64,000 nucleotides of DNA from Bacteroidia bacterium. Its GTDB lineage: Bacteria; Bacteroidota; Bacteroidia; B-17B0; Aurantibacillaceae. The notes under the pieces were generated by a model, which saw nothing but the letters and a program-made list of their open reading frames with translations, was not told where the DNA came from and made no database searches. The translations under genes and the position numbers were made by a program. Shown piece by piece: positions 52,631-60,332 of the stretch. Within the stretch, counting starts at the first letter, position 1, and each line of letters opens with the position of its first letter. The stretch spans positions 868,001-932,000 of the forward strand of contig JAEUTN010000014.1 of assembly GCA_016787895.1 (NCBI GenBank), written 5' to 3'.

Positions 52631-53716
52631 ATGTCAGTTCAGAAAATTAAAAAAAAGGCAGACGCCTCTTCCAAAGTTTCCAAAGCATCAGTTTCCAAAA
52701 AAAAGGCCTCTAAAACATCAAGAGGCAAGGCTGTGGCTCAGAGCAGGCCTAAACCAGCGGCTAAACCGGTTAAAAAAGCAGACTTGCCCAAGGCGTCAAA
52801 AACGCTGAATGGGAAAACGAAAGAAAAAATCGTACTCACCAGTACAGAGGTACGTGAACCCATTGAAAAGGCAGGTATCGTAAAGCGGCTAAAAAAAACG
52901 GGTAAAAAGCCCCTGGTGGCCTTTACACCTCCTCCTCCCATGGAGGTGAGCAACCACCCAAAGACTAAGGTCAGAAGCATACTGGTTTCACAACCTAAAC
53001 CCACTGAAGCCGATAAAAATCCATATTTCGAGCTGGCAAAAAAACATCACATTAACGTTACTTTTCGTCAGTTCATTAAAGTGGAGGGCTTAACCTCACA
53101 GGAGTTCAGGAGTCAGAGAATTGAGATTCTGGAGCACGGAGCCGTGATTTTAACCAGCAAGCTCGCGGTAGACCATTTTTTCAGGATTTGTAACGAAATG
53201 AGGGTTACAGTGCCGGAGTCTCTAAAATACTTCTGCATTAACGAACAAACCGCCTATTACCTTCAGAAATACATACAATACCGTAAACGAAAAATATTTT
53301 TTGGTCATGGCACCATCCTCGACCTGGTGGACGTGATTCGTAAAAACCGTGCCGAGCGTTTTTTACTGCCGGCCAGCGACGTGCACAAGGAAAAAATTGT
53401 GGACCTGCTCGACGAAATTAAAATCACTTACACCAAAGCCAAATTCTATAAAACTGTTGAAGCTGATTTAAGTGATATTAAATCCCTTGACGAGTTTGAT
53501 GTTTTGGTGTTTTTTACTCCGGTTGGTATTCGTTCCCTGAAAAAGAACTTTCCAAAATTTAAACAAGGCAATACCCGCATCGCGGCTTTCGGCCATATCA
53601 CCGGACTTATGGTAAAAAACCTGGGCTACCGTCTCGATATTTTTGCACCGAATCCCCAAAATCCAAGTATGACGGGGGCACTTGATGCCTACATCAAGGA
53701 AGCGAACAAACGTTAG
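52631..53716 (+). CDS. hemD: Uroporphyrinogen-III synthase with basic N-terminal extension
   Basis: Cyclises hydroxymethylbilane to uroporphyrinogen III in heme synthesis. 361 residues from the ATG at 52631 (a TTG precedes it directly). Residues 1 to about 115 are Lys/Ala/Ser-rich and probably disordered. The HemD domain begins near KVRSILVSQPKPTEADKNPY, with ILEHGAVILTSKLAVDHFFR and FLLPASDVHKEKIVDLLDEI; the C-terminal FDVLVFFTPVGIRSLKKNFP and RIAAFGHITGLMVKNLGYRL match the second lobe. HemD is poorly conserved, but this arrangement fits. It overlaps the rnpA stop by 4 bases. Confidence 0.88.
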   Translation: MSVQKIKKKADASSKVSKASVSKKKASKTSRGKAVAQSRPKPAAKPVKKADLPKASKTLNGKTKEKIVLTSTEVREPIEKAGIVKRLKKTGKKPLVAFTPPPPMEVSNHPKTKVRSILVSQPKPTEADKNPYFELAKKHHINVTFRQFIKVEGLTSQEFRSQRIEILEHGAVILTSKLAVDHFFRICNEMRVTVPESLKYFCINEQTAYYLQKYIQYRKRKIFFGHGTILDLVDVIRKNRAERFLLPASDVHKEKIVDLLDEIKITYTKAKFYKTVEADLSDIKSLDEFDVLVFFTPVGIRSLKKNFPKFKQGNTRIAAFGHITGLMVKNLGYRLDIFAPNPQNPSMTGALDAYIKEANKR

Positions 53717-54090
53717 GGTTTTTCTTCTGTCAGCAATTTTTCAAGCTGATGCTGTATGCTTTTTTCAATGATTGAATAATCCTCTTCCTTTCTGGAAAAG
53801 TAAATGAAGGCCAGCAACAATTTGCGTTCTCCGAGTTGGAGGTACCATTCATTTTTGTAAAGGCGGTATACTTCACGCATACGCCGTTTCAGCCGGTTGC
53901 GGTCGTGCGCGTGTTTGAAATTTTTTTTGGGTACAACAAACAAAGCCTGAGCCGGAAAACGCAATTCACCTTCGGCAGGCAAATACATCAGTTTAACCGG
54001 ATAACGGTTTAAGGCCCGGCCCTTCTTGAATAAGGCCTCTATGCGTTTTTTACTGCAAAGCCGCTCCTGCTTATGAAATCGGTTTTTAAT
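53713..54090 (-). CDS. rnpA: Ribonuclease P protein component, apparent AUU start
   Basis: 125 residues from an ATT at 54090. The protein subunit of RNase P matures tRNA 5' ends. Motif FKHAHDRNRLKRRMREVYRL (about 65-84) is the RNR-type RNA-binding signature. No ATG, GTG or TTG in frame gives a sensible N-terminus: the frame is open to a TTG at 54213 that lies inside the divergent THX gene. Reading the ATT as Met yields KNRFHKQERLCSKKRIEALF, matching the usual RnpA opening. A CTG at 54123 is the other candidate. It converges on hemD, sharing a TTAG. Confidence 0.85.
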   Translation of the reverse strand: MKNRFHKQERLCSKKRIEALFKKGRALNRYPVKLMYLPAEGELRFPAQALFVVPKKNFKHAHDRNRLKRRMREVYRLYKNEWYLQLGERKLLLAFIYFSRKEEDYSIIEKSIQHQLEKLLTEEKP

Positions 54091-54196
54091 GGGAGTTGTA
54101 TCAAAAAAATGAATTTGCTGCAGAGCAAAGCTACAGCAAAGGAATTGTGAGGGTAAAGATAATTTTTTACATTTACGCGTATAATTTAATTTTATT

Positions 54197-54367
54197 ATGG
54201 GAAAAGGAGACAAAAGATCAAAACGCGGTAAAATTCACATTGGCAGTACTGGTGTAAGCCGACCAAAGAAAAAGAAAAAGGCCACCAAAACAACTGCTGC
54301 AGCACCAAAAAAAGCCGCCGCTAAAAAGGCCCCGGCAAAAAAAGCTGCCGCTAAAAAAGCAAGTTAA
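54197..54367 (+). CDS. 30S ribosomal protein THX
   Basis: A 56-residue basic protein below the usual length cut-offs. It opens MGKGDKRSKRGKIHIGSTGV followed by SRPKKKKK, the THX core, and ends in a Lys/Ala tail (PKKAAAKKAPAKKAAAKKAS). THX sits in the 30S head of thermophile and Bacteroidota ribosomes. It diverges from rnpA; the two may share a 107-base promoter region. Confidence 0.92.
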   Translation: MGKGDKRSKRGKIHIGSTGVSRPKKKKKATKTTAAAPKKAAAKKAPAKKAAAKKAS

Positions 54368-54415
54368 TTCCTGGCCGGCGCACCCGGCTGTTCTAAATTC
54401 CAGTTTCATTGCTCA

Positions 54416-54922
54416 ATGAATACAAAGCTTGAGGAGTTTAATTCCAAAGCCAAAAGCTTAAAAAAGGAAAATCAGAACTTTTACAGAAAACTAAAGTCCA
54501 GGCCACCCGCTGACCTGGACTTTCAGTTTTTGGAATTACACGAAGAGGTGTTTGCCGAAACCGATTGTTTAAGTTGCGCCAATTGCTGCAAAACCACCTC
54601 CCCCATTTTTTACGAGCGGGATATTGAGCGCGCGGCAAAAGCTCTGAAATTAAAACCAGGGGAGTTTACCCAAAACTACCTTCGGCTGGATGAAGACAAG
54701 GATTATGTGCCAAAGACCATCCCTTGTCCATTTTTGAAAGAAGACAATGCCTGCCGGATATACGAGCACCGGCCCGCAGCCTGCAAGGAATACCCTCACA
54801 CCAATCGCCGGAAAATGCATCAAATACTTGACCTGACTTATCACAACACCCTGGTTTGTCCGGCTGTATTAAAAATTACGGATAAGCTTAAAAAGGCCTT
54901 GAAGTTAACCCAGACAAAATAA
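54416..54922 (+). CDS. YkgJ-family cysteine-cluster protein
   Basis: 168 residues. The cluster CLSCANCCKTTSP (Cys about 51, 54, 57, 58) is followed by CPFLKEDNACRIYEHRPAAC-KEYP, the pattern of the CxxCxxCC family (YkgJ), predicted to bind zinc or an iron-sulfur cluster. A basic N-terminal helix precedes it. Distant relatives include FliB-like methyltransferases, but no methyltransferase domain is present. It lies 48 bases after THX. Function unknown. Confidence 0.88.
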   Translation: MNTKLEEFNSKAKSLKKENQNFYRKLKSRPPADLDFQFLELHEEVFAETDCLSCANCCKTTSPIFYERDIERAAKALKLKPGEFTQNYLRLDEDKDYVPKTIPCPFLKEDNACRIYEHRPAACKEYPHTNRRKMHQILDLTYHNTLVCPAVLKITDKLKKALKLTQTK

Positions 54923-54999
54923 CCCCATCAGAATTTTGTTAAAACATCAAGCTCAAAACTCCTTAAATTTTTTTATGAAAGGATAAGGTGTTGAAACAA

Positions 55000-56136
55000 A
55001 TGATTTATAAATTAGACCCTTTCCATTCCTTGACTGAAAACACCATATACAAGTTTTACAAAACCTTATCGGAAGATAGTTTTAGTTTGATTTATCTGGG
55101 GGATTTTAACGACAAACTTACCTATGAGTTTTTGCTTTTGAACAAGGCGAGCGGCGGAGAGTCAGGAACAGTGAAAAAAAGGGTCTTTTTTCTGATGAAC
55201 GAATGTTATCAGAACATCATCCGGCATTCGGATGGAGGCGACGCAAAAGCTCAGGGGCTAAGTATGCCCATGATGTTTTTAGTCAGAAACATCAATGATG
55301 CTTTTTACATTGGTTCCAGCAATTTGATTGAAAATGGCATTAAAAACAGCCTTACCTCCAAGTTTGACGCGGTGAACGCGTATTCAACAGAGGAACTGGA
55401 GGAAGTATATAAAAACTCCCTGATGAACAACAGTCTTTCCGCCAAAGGGGGTGCCGGAATTGGTTTGATTGAAATGGCCAGGAAAACCAACTACCCCCTT
55501 GAGTTTGCTTTTGACGGGGTCGGCAGTGGTTATTCAATGTTTCACATGCAATTGATTCTGAATTTGTCCAATGAACGGATGAACGAATCACAAAACAAGG
55601 CGAACATTGATTCGATGAAACGTTTGTACAGGAACATGGTCGACGAAAACGTGATTATGATCCAAAAGGGCGATTTTTCACAGGAGGTTATATTACCCTT
55701 GCTCGACATTATTACCACCAATCTTGATTCCATTAAAAACACCGGAGCGAGAAAAAAAATCATTTACATACTTATCGAAATGCTTCAAAACATCAGCCGC
55801 CACGGTGTAGTTATGGAGCATGGCAAAGAGGGGATTTTTGCGATTTTGTTCAAGGACAACAAATACCATGTGATGACGGGGAATTTTATACAAAACGCCA
55901 AAATTGAACACATTGCTTCTCATATTGATAAGGTTAGTGCGGCTGCGACCCATCCTGAGGAACTGGACGCCCTTTATACCGAAACCATACTGAGTGAAGA
56001 AAGCAATAAAAAAGGGACCGGAGCAGGAGTTGGCTTTATGGAAATAATTAAATTTGGAGGAAAAGACCTGCAATACCATTTTGAACCCCTACCCGGAAAA
56101 GAGATATCGTTTTTTTCTCTTAACATAGCTATCTGA
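55000..56136 (+). CDS. Tandem SiaB-like (DUF6272) GHKL kinase
   Basis: 378 residues from the ATG at 55000 (a GTG at 54988 would add four). Two SiaB-like modules are joined head to tail. Module 1 (1-190) has an N-box NECYQNIIRH (67-76) and G-box KGGAGIGLIEMAR (149-161). Module 2 (205-378) has IEMLQNISRH (259-268) and KGTGAGVGFMEI (338-349). The N/G boxes are those of GHKL ATPases, so both modules may bind ATP. In Pseudomonas the SiaB kinase phosphorylates SiaC. It is followed after 3 bases by the SiaC homologue and then a convergent SpoIIE phosphatase, forming a partner-switching cluster. Confidence 0.8.
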   Translation: MIYKLDPFHSLTENTIYKFYKTLSEDSFSLIYLGDFNDKLTYEFLLLNKASGGESGTVKKRVFFLMNECYQNIIRHSDGGDAKAQGLSMPMMFLVRNINDAFYIGSSNLIENGIKNSLTSKFDAVNAYSTEELEEVYKNSLMNNSLSAKGGAGIGLIEMARKTNYPLEFAFDGVGSGYSMFHMQLILNLSNERMNESQNKANIDSMKRLYRNMVDENVIMIQKGDFSQEVILPLLDIITTNLDSIKNTGARKKIIYILIEMLQNISRHGVVMEHGKEGIFAILFKDNKYHVMTGNFIQNAKIEHIASHIDKVSAAATHPEELDALYTETILSEESNKKGTGAGVGFMEIIKFGGKDLQYHFEPLPGKEISFFSLNIAI

Positions 56137-56139
56137 AAC

Positions 56140-56523
56140 ATGCAAAAGGCCCTCAAACTTAAAGGAACTAAAGAATCACCAGAAGTTGTATTCGACAAGG
56201 ACGCGAAGCAGTTCAGCATCTCGGGCCGATCACTTCCCGAAGACTCTTTTCAATTCTATCAACCCGTTATTGAATGGATGAAGGAATACGTCAAGGATCC
56301 GCTTCCGCTTACCGAGTTAAACACCCATTTTGAGTACTTCAACTCAAGTTCCATTAAACAGTTGCTCATTCTTTTCAAAACCATTGAATCCCTTATCGAT
56401 GCCGGCAATGAAGCAAAAATCATCTGGAAATACGATGAAGAAGATGATTTGATGGAAATCAAGGGCAAGGAGTTCAAGCGTATGCTGAAGATTCCTATGG
56501 AACTGGTAGAGGTGGCTTCTTAA
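56140..56523 (+). CDS. SiaC-like (DUF1987) phosphoprotein
   Basis: 127 residues. The motif HFEYFNSSSIKQLL (64-77) corresponds to the phosphorylation segment of SiaC; the phospho-acceptor Thr of Pseudomonas SiaC seems replaced by Ser69. The rest (SISGRSLPEDSFQFYQPVIEW) matches DUF1987. It is the switch protein of the module: kinase modifies it, phosphatase resets it, and the free form controls a partner. It begins 3 bases after the tandem kinase gene and shares its TTAA stop region with the convergent phosphatase gene. Confidence 0.85.
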   Translation: MQKALKLKGTKESPEVVFDKDAKQFSISGRSLPEDSFQFYQPVIEWMKEYVKDPLPLTELNTHFEYFNSSSIKQLLILFKTIESLIDAGNEAKIIWKYDEEDDLMEIKGKEFKRMLKIPMELVEVAS

Positions 56524-58370
56524 AACCTCATCCCCATAATAAGGATATCATCAATCTGTTCCTGAGTCCCCATCCAATCTAACAAAGCCTTATGAATGGC
56601 TTCTTTTTGCTCTCCCATCGGAAGCCCCTGAATGTCGAGTAAAAGTTGTTTAAAGCGTTTGTTGTTGAATTTTTTGTTATCGGGGCCACCAAACTGATCG
56701 GTAAAGCCGTCAGACAGTAAATAAAGGCTCATGCCTTTTTCAAGTTGAACCGTGCTTGTGGTAAACTCTGCTTCTTTGCTTTTATCAAGAAAATAATTCA
56801 TACCCCCTATGGTTTGAACGTCGGCTTCAAGGGTTTCTACTTTACCATTTCGCACAATAAAACCGGGATTCATGGCACCGGCGAATTCCAAACTTGATTT
56901 TTGGTGATCAATAACGCAAAGTGAGAGTTCCATTCCATCCATGCTTGCGTTTTCATCACTGTCCTGCCGCAACAAATTGATAATGCCCTTGTTCAACCGC
57001 GACAGTATTTCGGAGGGGTTTAGTATTTTTTTATCCATTATGGTTTCATACAAAATGGAATTGCATATCAGAGACATAAATGCCCCGGGAACCCCATGTC
57101 CGGTGCAATCCACCGCTGCCACCACCACCTTGCTTTCGTGTTTGGAGATCCAGTAAAAATCACCACTTACAATGTTAAGGGGTTGAAAATAGATAAAAGA
57201 ATCGGGCAGAATCTTGCGGATTTCGTCATCCCTGAGCAATATGGCATGTTGTATGCGTTTGGCGTAATTTATGCTTTCGGTGATGCGCCGGTTTTTTTCA
57301 CTAAGGATGTGGTTGGACTTGCGTTTGTCGATGTAATACTTAACCACAAGGCCAAGAAAACACAATATAAAGGCGATGCTGATACCTGCCCAAACCAAAA
57401 GTCGTTTTTGACTGGAGATTTCCTGTTTTTGAAGTGCGATGAGTTTTTTGGCATTATTGAGTTCAATAGAAGCTGCTTCAACGATTCTTTCTTTTTCCTG
57501 AAAGGCAAGACTGTCTTCATGGGTGACCGCGTTTTTGCGGTCGAGTTCAATTTGTTTTCTGATGTCCGACAACTCCAGTTCTTTTTTGGTAATGTCGTCT
57601 TCGGTGATATTATCAAAATCAAGGGCTATTGGCTTTTTTTCAAGTGGTTTAACCATCGACACCCTTACAGTGCTGGCAACACTGTCTCTGCTCGAACTGG
57701 TGTCTGCAGCCGCTTCTGTTTTTTTGGAAATCGGTTTTTTCACTTCTTCTGTGCCTGCTCCCAGTATAGTCCCTTTGTTCTTCTCAATCGATTTAAGGAT
57801 AAAATTCACAGGGGTCATGTTTTCCTTTTTCCTTAATTCCAGATTTTTTTTGTTTTTGGGGAGTATTTCCTCAAAATCCATAAAGTTCCCTTTGGCATTG
57901 AAGTATAAACGCCCAAAAGGCAACTTGCTGTTGGTGGTATCCTTGCTCAGAAAACTGTTCATGATCAGCTCCATGGCATCGAAGCTGAATCCTGAGGTGA
58001 CAATGGGTTGAGGAATGTTTCTCAGGTCGATTAACAAATAACAGTCGTTGTGGTTCGACTTTGTTAAGGCCAACTTATACAATTTACCAAGTTTTAATTT
58101 GAACTTAAACTCTCCTTTTTTATTGGTAAGTGCATTTAAAACAGATTGATTATTTTCGGTAACAGTGATTTGTACATTGGAAAGTGTTCCTTCCAGTACA
58201 ATTTGTTTTTCCTTTTTAAATATGCCTTTTGTTGCAGGATTGTATACATAGCCGTATACCACGCCATCGAGGTCAAGTAAACCTGAATTGCTGTTCTGAC
58301 CTAATACCTGCTGGCTGAGAAGTAAAATACATGTGAGGGCAAGGAGGTGAAAATAACGCATGGATATCAT
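56520..58370 (-). CDS. Membrane-anchored SpoIIE-type PP2C phosphatase (SiaA-like)
   Basis: 616 residues from the ATG at 58370 (58361 also possible). A signal peptide (YFHLLALTCILLLSQQVLG) leads to a periplasmic carboxypeptidase-regulatory-like domain (about 60-115, LSNVQITVTENNQSVLNALT), a charged, partly coiled-coil stretch (about 190-320) and a transmembrane helix (about 325-345, VWAGISIAFILCFLGLVV). The cytoplasmic SpoIIE phosphatase domain (about 370-616) has VSGDFYW, AAVDCTGHGVPGAFMS, YLLSDGFTDQFGG and the closing QIDDILIMGMRF; its metal-binding Asp residues appear intact. It converges on SiaC, overlapping it by 4 bases, and is the obvious SiaC phosphatase candidate. The sensor input is unknown. 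Confidence 0.88.
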   Translation of the reverse strand: MISMRYFHLLALTCILLLSQQVLGQNSNSGLLDLDGVVYGYVYNPATKGIFKKEKQIVLEGTLSNVQITVTENNQSVLNALTNKKGEFKFKLKLGKLYKLALTKSNHNDCYLLIDLRNIPQPIVTSGFSFDAMELIMNSFLSKDTTNSKLPFGRLYFNAKGNFMDFEEILPKNKKNLELRKKENMTPVNFILKSIEKNKGTILGAGTEEVKKPISKKTEAAADTSSSRDSVASTVRVSMVKPLEKKPIALDFDNITEDDITKKELELSDIRKQIELDRKNAVTHEDSLAFQEKERIVEAASIELNNAKKLIALQKQEISSQKRLLVWAGISIAFILCFLGLVVKYYIDKRKSNHILSEKNRRITESINYAKRIQHAILLRDDEIRKILPDSFIYFQPLNIVSGDFYWISKHESKVVVAAVDCTGHGVPGAFMSLICNSILYETIMDKKILNPSEILSRLNKGIINLLRQDSDENASMDGMELSLCVIDHQKSSLEFAGAMNPGFIVRNGKVETLEADVQTIGGMNYFLDKSKEAEFTTSTVQLEKGMSLYLLSDGFTDQFGGPDNKKFNNKRFKQLLLDIQGLPMGEQKEAIHKALLDWMGTQEQIDDILIMGMRF

Positions 58371-58444
58371 GAATAAAAATTTAAGTTAAATTACACAAAC
58401 CCTCAAACTTAAAAAACGAAAAGTAAGCCTCTGGTGGGAAAATA

Positions 58445-59035
58445 TTAACCTTTTATGGTCAATAGCCGGGAAACGTATTTTCCGATAATATCAAATTCAA
58501 GATTCACTTTTGAGCCCGGTTTCAGAGATTTAAAAGTGGTGTGTTCAAAGGTATAGGGGATAATACACACTTTGAAGGAATTGGCTTTGGGCTCTACAAC
58601 GGTTAAACTCACCCCGTTTACAGTTATACTGCCCTTATCCACGGTGATGTGTTGGCTGGAGGCCGGATATTCAAACTCAAATTCCCAGCTTCCGTTCAAT
58701 TCCCTAACCGTTTTGCATTCAGCTGTGGTGTCCACATGACCCTGTACCACATGCCCGTCGAATCGCCCATTGGCTAACATACAGCGTTCAAGATTAACTA
58801 AGTCTCCGGGCAACAATTTGCCCAGGTTGGTTCTGTTCAGGGTTTCCTGAATGGCCGTTACAGTATAGATGGGACCATTTACCGAAACTACGGTCAGGCA
58901 AACTCCATTGTGCGCCACGCTTTGATCTACCTTTAATTCTCCGGTGAATGAACAGGAAAAGCTCAGGTGCAAATTGTCGCCCTCCTTTTCAATTTTTTCA
59001 AGGCGGGCTAAGGTTTCAATGATTCCTGTAAACAT
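58445..59035 (-). CDS. ribE: Riboflavin synthase, alpha subunit type
   Basis: Dismutates 6,7-dimethyl-8-ribityllumazine to riboflavin. 196 residues, beginning MFTGIIETLARLEKIEKEGD, with two lumazine-binding repeats: NGVCLTVV (first) and SITVNGVSLTVVEP (second), plus GHVVQGHVD and the ERCMLANGRFDG link. Normal length for a trimeric synthase. No FMN riboswitch was seen in the short upstream region. It lies downstream of the TlpA-like gene on the same strand. Confidence 0.96.
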   Translation of the reverse strand: MFTGIIETLARLEKIEKEGDNLHLSFSCSFTGELKVDQSVAHNGVCLTVVSVNGPIYTVTAIQETLNRTNLGKLLPGDLVNLERCMLANGRFDGHVVQGHVDTTAECKTVRELNGSWEFEFEYPASSQHITVDKGSITVNGVSLTVVEPKANSFKVCIIPYTFEHTTFKSLKPGSKVNLEFDIIGKYVSRLLTIKG

Positions 59036-59095
59036 GAGGGTGGATTTGCAAAGCCTAAATGTAATAAGAATTTGGTTCAGGGCTTTCCCATCGCC

Positions 59096-60331
59096 TTATC
59101 TCTGTTCAAGCAATTGCTCGATGAGCTGTTCAGTTTCCTTTACAAAATCAGCATAGGCCTTTCCTGTTGCCGGCCCGCTGAAGCCGGTGTGAATTTTAAC
59201 AATGTTATGTGATCGGTCAAGAAAAAGGGTGGTGGGAAAAGCGGCAATTTCATTCAGAAAGGGAAGGGTTTCGCCCGCTTTGTCCTTGCCTGTTTTTTGC
59301 GTGATGAGCACAGGATAAGGCAATTCAAGGCGTGTTTTCATGCGTTCTACCTGCGCTTTGCTTTTTTCAGGATCGTTGGTTTTTTCAAAGGCCAGAGCAA
59401 CAATTTCAAGCCCCAGGGCATTGTATTTTTCGTGTACTTGTTTTAGGAAACGGCTTTCATCCATGCAGTTAGGACACCAGCTGCCCATGAGTTGTACAAT
59501 TATCACCTTGTTTTTAAAGGAATCATCGCCTGAGCTCACCCAATTCCCCTTCGTATCCTGGTAGCGAAAGGTGAATACAGAATCTTTTGTTTTAACGTAA
59601 GTAATCTTATCCGGATCTCTTAATCGGGCAGAATCATTTTTAATTCCGCTCCAGTTTTCCTTCCAGTGACTGCCACTGTAAAACACACCTTCCAGATGCT
59701 CTTTGTCGCTTAAGGTAGCCTCGAATAAAAAAGCGTGACTGCCATCAAAGCAGGAAAGGAGGAGTTTTTTTCCGTTTAATACCCCTTCCAGGTAGCGGTA
59801 ATCTCCGGTTTCCGTTAAAAATGTGCCGGATATAAATGGGCTTTGTTCGATGTGGTGAAACACTCCAATGGCTTTGGTGTCTTTACCGTTCTGCCCCTTA
59901 AACACCACTTCCCATCGCCCTTCCACAGATTCTGTTGAGACCGGACTTGTTGTTTCGAAACGGTAGGTCTGATTAAAGTACGCTTTAAATGGAATTATAT
60001 TTTTGTCTTTTCGGTAATGGTTAATCCAAACACCTTCCCAAACCCCGCCTTTTATTTTACACCGTATTTCGGTATCAAAAACCGGCAGTTTAATAAAGAT
60101 AGAATCTTTGTACTGACGAATTTCGTCCACAACAATTTTTTCTTCCGCGTTGCGAAAGATGATCCTGGGTTTTTTGTTTTCGTAGCTCAGGTCAAAATTG
60201 AATGGCAGTAGGGTATTGTTATTTGCATCCAGCAGTAACTCAGCTCTGTAAGTGCCTGTTTTTAGTTTAGTTGTTTTTGCCTCCATGTTTATCCAGCTTA
60301 GCAAAACAAACAGCAGTGTCAGCCTTCGCAT
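59096..60331 (-). CDS. TlpA-like thioredoxin-domain protein
   Basis: 411 residues from the ATG at 60331, which gives a short signal peptide (MRRLTLLFVLLSWINMEA); the frame is open further but would run into the arginase-family gene. The N-terminal ~250 residues form a beta-rich extracytoplasmic domain (IIFRNAEEKIVVDEI). The C-terminal thioredoxin fold has VIIVQLMGSWCPNCMDESRF (active WCPNC, about residue 295) and the cis-Pro FPTTLFLD. It likely resembles TlpA/ResA-type periplasmic reductants. The arginase-family stop is 1 base upstream, so the two are probably co-transcribed. Confidence 0.82.
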   Translation of the reverse strand: MRRLTLLFVLLSWINMEAKTTKLKTGTYRAELLLDANNNTLLPFNFDLSYENKKPRIIFRNAEEKIVVDEIRQYKDSIFIKLPVFDTEIRCKIKGGVWEGVWINHYRKDKNIIPFKAYFNQTYRFETTSPVSTESVEGRWEVVFKGQNGKDTKAIGVFHHIEQSPFISGTFLTETGDYRYLEGVLNGKKLLLSCFDGSHAFLFEATLSDKEHLEGVFYSGSHWKENWSGIKNDSARLRDPDKITYVKTKDSVFTFRYQDTKGNWVSSGDDSFKNKVIIVQLMGSWCPNCMDESRFLKQVHEKYNALGLEIVALAFEKTNDPEKSKAQVERMKTRLELPYPVLITQKTGKDKAGETLPFLNEIAAFPTTLFLDRSHNIVKIHTGFSGPATGKAYADFVKETEQLIEQLLEQR

Positions 60332-60332
60332 C

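Noticed and set aside
57096..57836. Forward 246-residue frame
   Set aside because: Antisense to the SpoIIE phosphatase; Phe-rich composition is typical of the reverse of Lys/Glu codons.
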